The translations under genes were made by a program, and so were the position numbers. From Luteolibacter sp. (GTDB taxonomy: Bacteria; Verrucomicrobiota; Verrucomicrobiia; Verrucomicrobiales; Akkermansiaceae), in contig JAUYNL010000070.1 in NCBI GenBank assembly GCA_030696085.1, positions 38,504 to 102,503 on the forward strand: a stretch of DNA of 64,000 bases, given 5' to 3'. Positions 60,943-64,000 of the stretch are shown here, one piece after another. The stretch's first letter is position 1, and each line of letters opens with the position of its first letter. A model generated the notes under the pieces. That model had not been told where the DNA came from, made no database searches, and was given only the letters and a program-made list of their open reading frames with translations.

Positions 60943-62592
60943 GTGCGCGCCGTGAGCGATTCAAAAAACGATCCATTGAGCGACCTCCTGTCCAGTTTCG
61001 CACTGGGACCCTCATGGGCGCGCGCCACCGGTGCGGGCCAGCAGGAACGCCCGACCAAGCCCGTCTCCAAATCCGGCGAGCGTCCGCCGCGCCGCGATGA
61101 GCGCCGTGACGATGGACGCCGTGATGGCCCGCGGGATCGCGATGGCGGACGACGCTCTCCTCAAGGACGCGGCGAAAGATTTGACGACCGCCGCAGCGGC
61201 CCGCCACGCAATGAGGACGCACCACCCGCGGAAGGCGTGCATGTCATCCTTATTCCCCATGCCGAGGCCGTCCATCTCATCGGCAGGGAAATCCATCAGG
61301 TCGCGCGCGTCTATCCGCTTTACGATGTCGCCAAGATCCTGCTCGCCGAACGCGCACGCTGCCGCGCCGTGTTCGATGCGCCCGAGCCCCACGCGCCGCT
61401 CTATCGCGGCAAGCTCGATGAATCCCTCTTCCTCACCCGCGAGGACGCCACGCGCCACCTCTGGCAGTCCGAGTTGAAAAGCCAGTTGATCGAGGAGGAA
61501 ATCATCGAGGTCGATCCGCCGAGCGGAAACTTCCAGTTGGTCGCAAAATGCGGCCTCACCGGCTTGTGGCTCGGGCCGCCGAATTTCCACACCTATCAAA
61601 CCAACCTTCGCAGCATCCACCGTGAGTGCTTCCCGAACATGCCCTTCGCCGCATACTCCTCCAAGGTCCGCACCGAGCGCGGCGAGGAAGCCGTGAACGC
61701 GTGGCTGGAAACCATGAAGAAAAAGACCCGCTGGCGCATCAAGGGCGATGCCGACGATGCCTGGATCGACGACCGCGCCGAAGCCGAGCGCGCGCTGGCC
61801 ACCCGATGTTTCGACCTGGCTTTCCAGGAAACCCGCCATGCGGAAGTGCCCGCCTCCATCCCGCCGAAGAATCTCTCACCCTCGTTGATGACCTCGCTCA
61901 AGATCGCCGGAAATCACGCCCGCAATCACCCCGCAGTCCTCATTCCAGCCGTGTGCAAGGCCGTGGAAGCCGAACACCTGCCGGTCTTCAAACGCCAGGG
62001 AAAACTATTCACCGGCCCCGCCCGGCCGCACCCGCTGCCACCCGGCCAGACCCTCGCCGAACGCCCAGGCATCATGGTCGAATGGATCCGCGCCAACAAA
62101 CCCGCCAAACTCGAAGGCCTCTGGAAAGCCGTGCTCCCAGAGGGCAGCTCCGCCCCGCCCGCCGAGTTCGCCGCCGATCTCTTCTGGCTCCTGCACCAGG
62201 GACACATCCTGCTTTTCACCGACGACACCCTGGTTGTGCAGGAAATCCGCGAAAACCAAGGCCCGGAAACAGGCACTGAACCGAAAGCCGGCAACAAGAA
62301 GAAAAAGAAATCCAAAAAGACCAAACCCCAAGGCGAATTAGCCACCGGCGAAACCGCCGCCGCCGAAGCACCCCTTGCGGAAGCCGAAGCACCCCTTGCG
62401 GAAGCCGAAGCACCCCTTGCGGAAGCCGAAGCACCCCTTGCGGAAGCCGAAGCGCCCCTTGCGGAAGCCGAAGCGCCCCTTGCGGAAGCCGAAGCGCCCG
62501 CTTCCTCCGAAACGGAAACGTCCGAACGGACAGAAGATGGTGATTTGTCGAAGAAAACTTCTACCGGGGTTGACGACGCTCCCGCCCTATGA
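60943..62592 (+). CDS. Charged low-complexity protein with a 21-bp tandem repeat
   Basis: 549 residues if started at the GTG at 60943; a GTG at 60952 is also possible, and no ATG start is available. The first 100 residues are very basic/arginine-rich (RRDERRDDGRRDGPRDRDGGRR). A structured middle (about 100-430) has VHVILIPHAEAVHLIGREIHQVARVYPLYDVAKILL and ends near HILLFTDDTLVVQEI. A lysine-rich patch (KKKKKSKKTK) and an acidic repeat tail follow. I do not recognise the middle domain. RNA or ribosome binding is possible given the charge pattern. Confidence 0.75.
   Translation: MRAVSDSKNDPLSDLLSSFALGPSWARATGAGQQERPTKPVSKSGERPPRRDERRDDGRRDGPRDRDGGRRSPQGRGERFDDRRSGPPRNEDAPPAEGVHVILIPHAEAVHLIGREIHQVARVYPLYDVAKILLAERARCRAVFDAPEPHAPLYRGKLDESLFLTREDATRHLWQSELKSQLIEEEIIEVDPPSGNFQLVAKCGLTGLWLGPPNFHTYQTNLRSIHRECFPNMPFAAYSSKVRTERGEEAVNAWLETMKKKTRWRIKGDADDAWIDDRAEAERALATRCFDLAFQETRHAEVPASIPPKNLSPSLMTSLKIAGNHARNHPAVLIPAVCKAVEAEHLPVFKRQGKLFTGPARPHPLPPGQTLAERPGIMVEWIRANKPAKLEGLWKAVLPEGSSAPPAEFAADLFWLLHQGHILLFTDDTLVVQEIRENQGPETGTEPKAGNKKKKKSKKTKPQGELATGETAAAEAPLAEAEAPLAEAEAPLAEAEAPLAEAEAPLAEAEAPLAEAEAPASSETETSERTEDGDLSKKTSTGVDDAPAL
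62365..62499. repeat. 21-bp tandem repeat coding for EAPLAEA
   Basis: Six full copies of a 21-base unit at 62365-62490 plus a partial seventh to 62499. The first four copies carry GAAGCACCC, the later ones GAAGCGCCC, so two sub-types are present and the copies are otherwise identical. It encodes repeats of EAPLAEA in frame, so copy number can change without a frameshift. Confidence 0.9.
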
Positions 62593-62616
62593 TTGAAACC
62601 TCCCGACCCGCTTTCA

Positions 62617-62706
62617 GGAACGATGGCTGAGTGGTCGAAAGCACTCCCTTGCTAAGGGAACGTACGGGTAACCGTACCGAGGGTTCGAATCCCTCTCGTT
62701 CCGCCA
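62617..62706 (+). tRNA. tRNA-Ser (GCT anticodon)
   Basis: Acceptor stem GGAACGA at 62617-62623 pairs with TCGTTCC at 62696-62702, then G and an encoded CCA at 62704-62706. The anticodon loop TTGCTAA is closed by CTCCC/GGGA and reads GCT. A long variable arm (CGTACGGGTAACCGTACG-like pairing) is present, as expected for class II tRNA-Ser. The T loop is GGGTTCGAATCCC. Confidence 0.95.
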
Positions 62707-63057
62707 GCTCGTCGATTCGGGACCGATTGTGCGTCTTTATTCGTATTCATAGGGTATTCTGGGGTTCTGGTTTTCTGGGGTATCGCATGGTTGACCGTCC
62801 TGTACGGTCAAAAAGTTGGAAATCCGTTGGAAACCGGACCATTTTCTGTCGCGGATTAGGGGTTTGAACCCTCGGGTGACACGGCGGCGTTTCAAGCAGT
62901 TCATCACTGTCTCCTCTGCCAGAGTGAGAGCGCCTATCAAGATCTGATTTATGACATGCCTTGATTCATTCAGACTGGCATCTGGCGTAAGTCTCGGATA
63001 ACCCAACTGTCAGCGCATCAAACTGTCTTCGTGCCAGCCAAGCTGCCAGCACTTCCC
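62707..63057. other. Non-coding debris after tRNA-Ser
   Basis: About 350 bases with no supportable gene. An inverted repeat TTGACCGT/ACGGTCAA with a 5-base loop lies at 62791-62811. A T-arm-like string (GGGGTTTGAACCC near 62858) resembles the 3' end of a tRNA but no cloverleaf is present. I could not find a copy of the tRNA-Ser 3' end that would show an att site. It is probably degraded integrated DNA. Confidence 0.4.
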
Positions 63058-63348
63058 ATGGAAAATCTCTCTCAATTCGAAACCGATCTCTGGTCCGCCG
63101 CCGACAACCTTCGGGCAAATTCCAAACTCACCTCCAGCGATTATTTCATGCCCGCCACCAACGCCGCGCAACATACGGCCCGGCAGACCTTTGATCCCGC
63201 CGCCGACCGCGCCAAAGGTCTCATCAAACAGGTGGACCTGCTCTACAAGCTCGCCTCCCGAGTTGTTTCATCCGCCGCCGACCTCGCCGATGCCGAAACT
63301 GTAGCGGCGGTCTATGACCAACGAGTGCGCAATTACACCACTTTTTAG
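63058..63348 (+). pseudogene. Internally deleted type I restriction-modification methyltransferase (hsdM) remnant
   Basis: 96 codons from the ATG at 63058. The first ~35 residues, MENLSQFETDLWSAADNLR then SDYFMP, match the start of HsdM proteins. The last ~45 residues (KQVDLLYKLASRVVSSAADLADAETVAAVYD) match the helical C-terminal part of HsdM. The central methyltransferase domain (roughly 400 residues including NPPF) is missing, and the frame ends early. It is a deletion product with no activity to be expected. No hsdS or hsdR was found. Confidence 0.65.
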
Positions 63349-63791
63349 TGTTGTTGTAAATGTGAGACAATCGGCCAAGGCAGGGTTCTTCGGCAGAAGG
63401 GCCGCTTGCAGGGGTTGGCGGAAGCGGGTAAAATTTTCGCAGCGTGTCGGCGGCGTCGCAACAGCCCGAAAATGCCAACTGCCGCCAGTATGGCTGCGCT
63501 CGGTTCGGGAATAGCACTGCTGACAACTTCAGGAGCCAAGTCGGATTCTGCTCGTAGCCAGCGGTCAACGCTGGTCAAGTTCAGTGCCGTTTCGTCATAG
63601 CTATCAAGAGTCGTGCCGCGCCCTCTTCTGCTTTCCATTTGATGACTCATGCTTTGGCTGATCCAGCTTATGCTTTCGGGAGCACTTGCTTGGGGTGACC
63701 AAACATAAGCCGCTGCCGCAAAGTCTCGTTCGCCGTCAGCGGGCAGGCTTCGGAGCCACATTACAGCGGCCGTCGGATTCGTGTCCGTCAT
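63345..63791 (-). pseudogene. Fragment of a PEP-CTERM protein
   Basis: 148 codons. The C-terminal sorting tail, IPEPSAAILAAVGIFGLLRRRRH, is clear, but some 35 residues of unrelated sequence follow before the stop, whereas a working protein ends right after the basic cluster. In the other direction the frame runs up to a stop at 63882 without a signal peptide or a normal start. Both ends are therefore damaged. It overlaps the end of the hsdM remnant by four bases on the opposite strand. Confidence 0.6.
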
Positions 63792-63968
63792 CGAGGCGAC
63801 AACTCCCCGGATGGAACTGTATTCAACGGCAGCGGAGGATTCTTCGCCCAGCCTCCCATCAAGGAAGCGGATTTTTTTCCGTTAAAACGTTAAAATCGAT
63901 TGGTGCTGGTTGATCGGGCGATGTTCCGACATCGCCTGTTTGGAATTGAATTCAAACCAACCAACACC

Positions 63969-64000
63969 ATGAACGATCAGACAGGGACACAGGCACCGGC
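63969..64000 (+). CDS. Possible start of a new gene, cut by the window end
   Basis: An ATG at 63969 opens a frame MNDQTGTQAPA that runs to the window edge. Only ten codons are visible, so I cannot judge its function. The upstream sequence (CCAACACC) has no strong ribosome binding site. Listed because the frame is open and follows 85 bases of non-coding DNA. Confidence 0.3.
   Translation, partial: MNDQTGTQAP

Noticed and set aside
62365..62499. Regular repeats that could suggest a CRISPR array
   Set aside because: Units are 21 bases, directly adjacent without spacers and in frame in a protein.
62854..62890. T-arm-like string GGGGTTTGAACCC as a second tRNA
   Set aside because: No acceptor, D or anticodon stem can be drawn around it.

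Overview
The window reads as a chromosomal segment of a GC-rich member of the Verrucomicrobiota, probably in or near the Akkermansiaceae/Luteolibacter-type lineages (inference). The evidence is two DUF1501 loci, one paired with a DUF1549/DUF1553 protein and one with a DUF1800 protein, PEP-CTERM proteins, a pseudopilin cassette, many exported hypotheticals, and haem maturation by the ResB/CcsA route (system II). No rRNA is present; one tRNA-Ser is.

Region 1-14324 (all minus strand) is the most striking part. It is a 13-gene respiratory cluster that, read in transcription order, encodes an octahaem MtrA/DmsE-like lipoprotein, an MtrB/PioB-like outer-membrane barrel, a small cytochrome c, a membrane-anchored heptahaem NapC/NrfH-like protein, a second small cytochrome c, a tetrahaem membrane cytochrome, a Tat-exported four-cluster ferredoxin, an NrfD-type quinol-interacting membrane protein, three proteins of unknown function, and the ResB/CcsA haem ligation pair. 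The parts make a continuous path from quinol pool to outer membrane without a terminal reductase subunit, so I read it as a candidate extracellular electron-transfer conduit.

Region 14642-26430 holds a cysteine-peptidase-like protein overlapping a subtilase, a DUF3592 protein, a large SNF2-family helicase, a DUF1501 + DUF1549/DUF1553 pair, and serA. Region 26443-34004 is a pseudopilin/minor-pilin cassette with several exported proteins of unknown function and one gene in the opposite orientation, followed by a double-psi-barrel-like exported protein. Region 34342-38137 holds a BspA-like leucine-rich-repeat surface protein and mutL.

Region 38233-41431 is an iron-uptake operon: a DtxR-FeoA fusion regulator with a candidate operator, then FeoB split into separate GTPase and permease genes. 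Region 41432-46897 holds a GspG-like protein and a DUF1501/DUF1800 pair. Region 47033-51039 carries a GGQ release-factor-like gene, hemX, a short hemA and ilvD.

Region 51146-55585 is mobile: an IS110-family element, then a complete IS21-family element with TG...CA ends and a 4-bp target duplication. Region 55612-62592 is ordinary chromosome (a PEP-CTERM protein, rlmN, ymdB-like, amidase, waaA, and a basic/acidic protein with a 21-bp tandem repeat). From 62617 a tRNA-Ser is followed by gene debris: an internally deleted hsdM and a decayed PEP-CTERM fragment.
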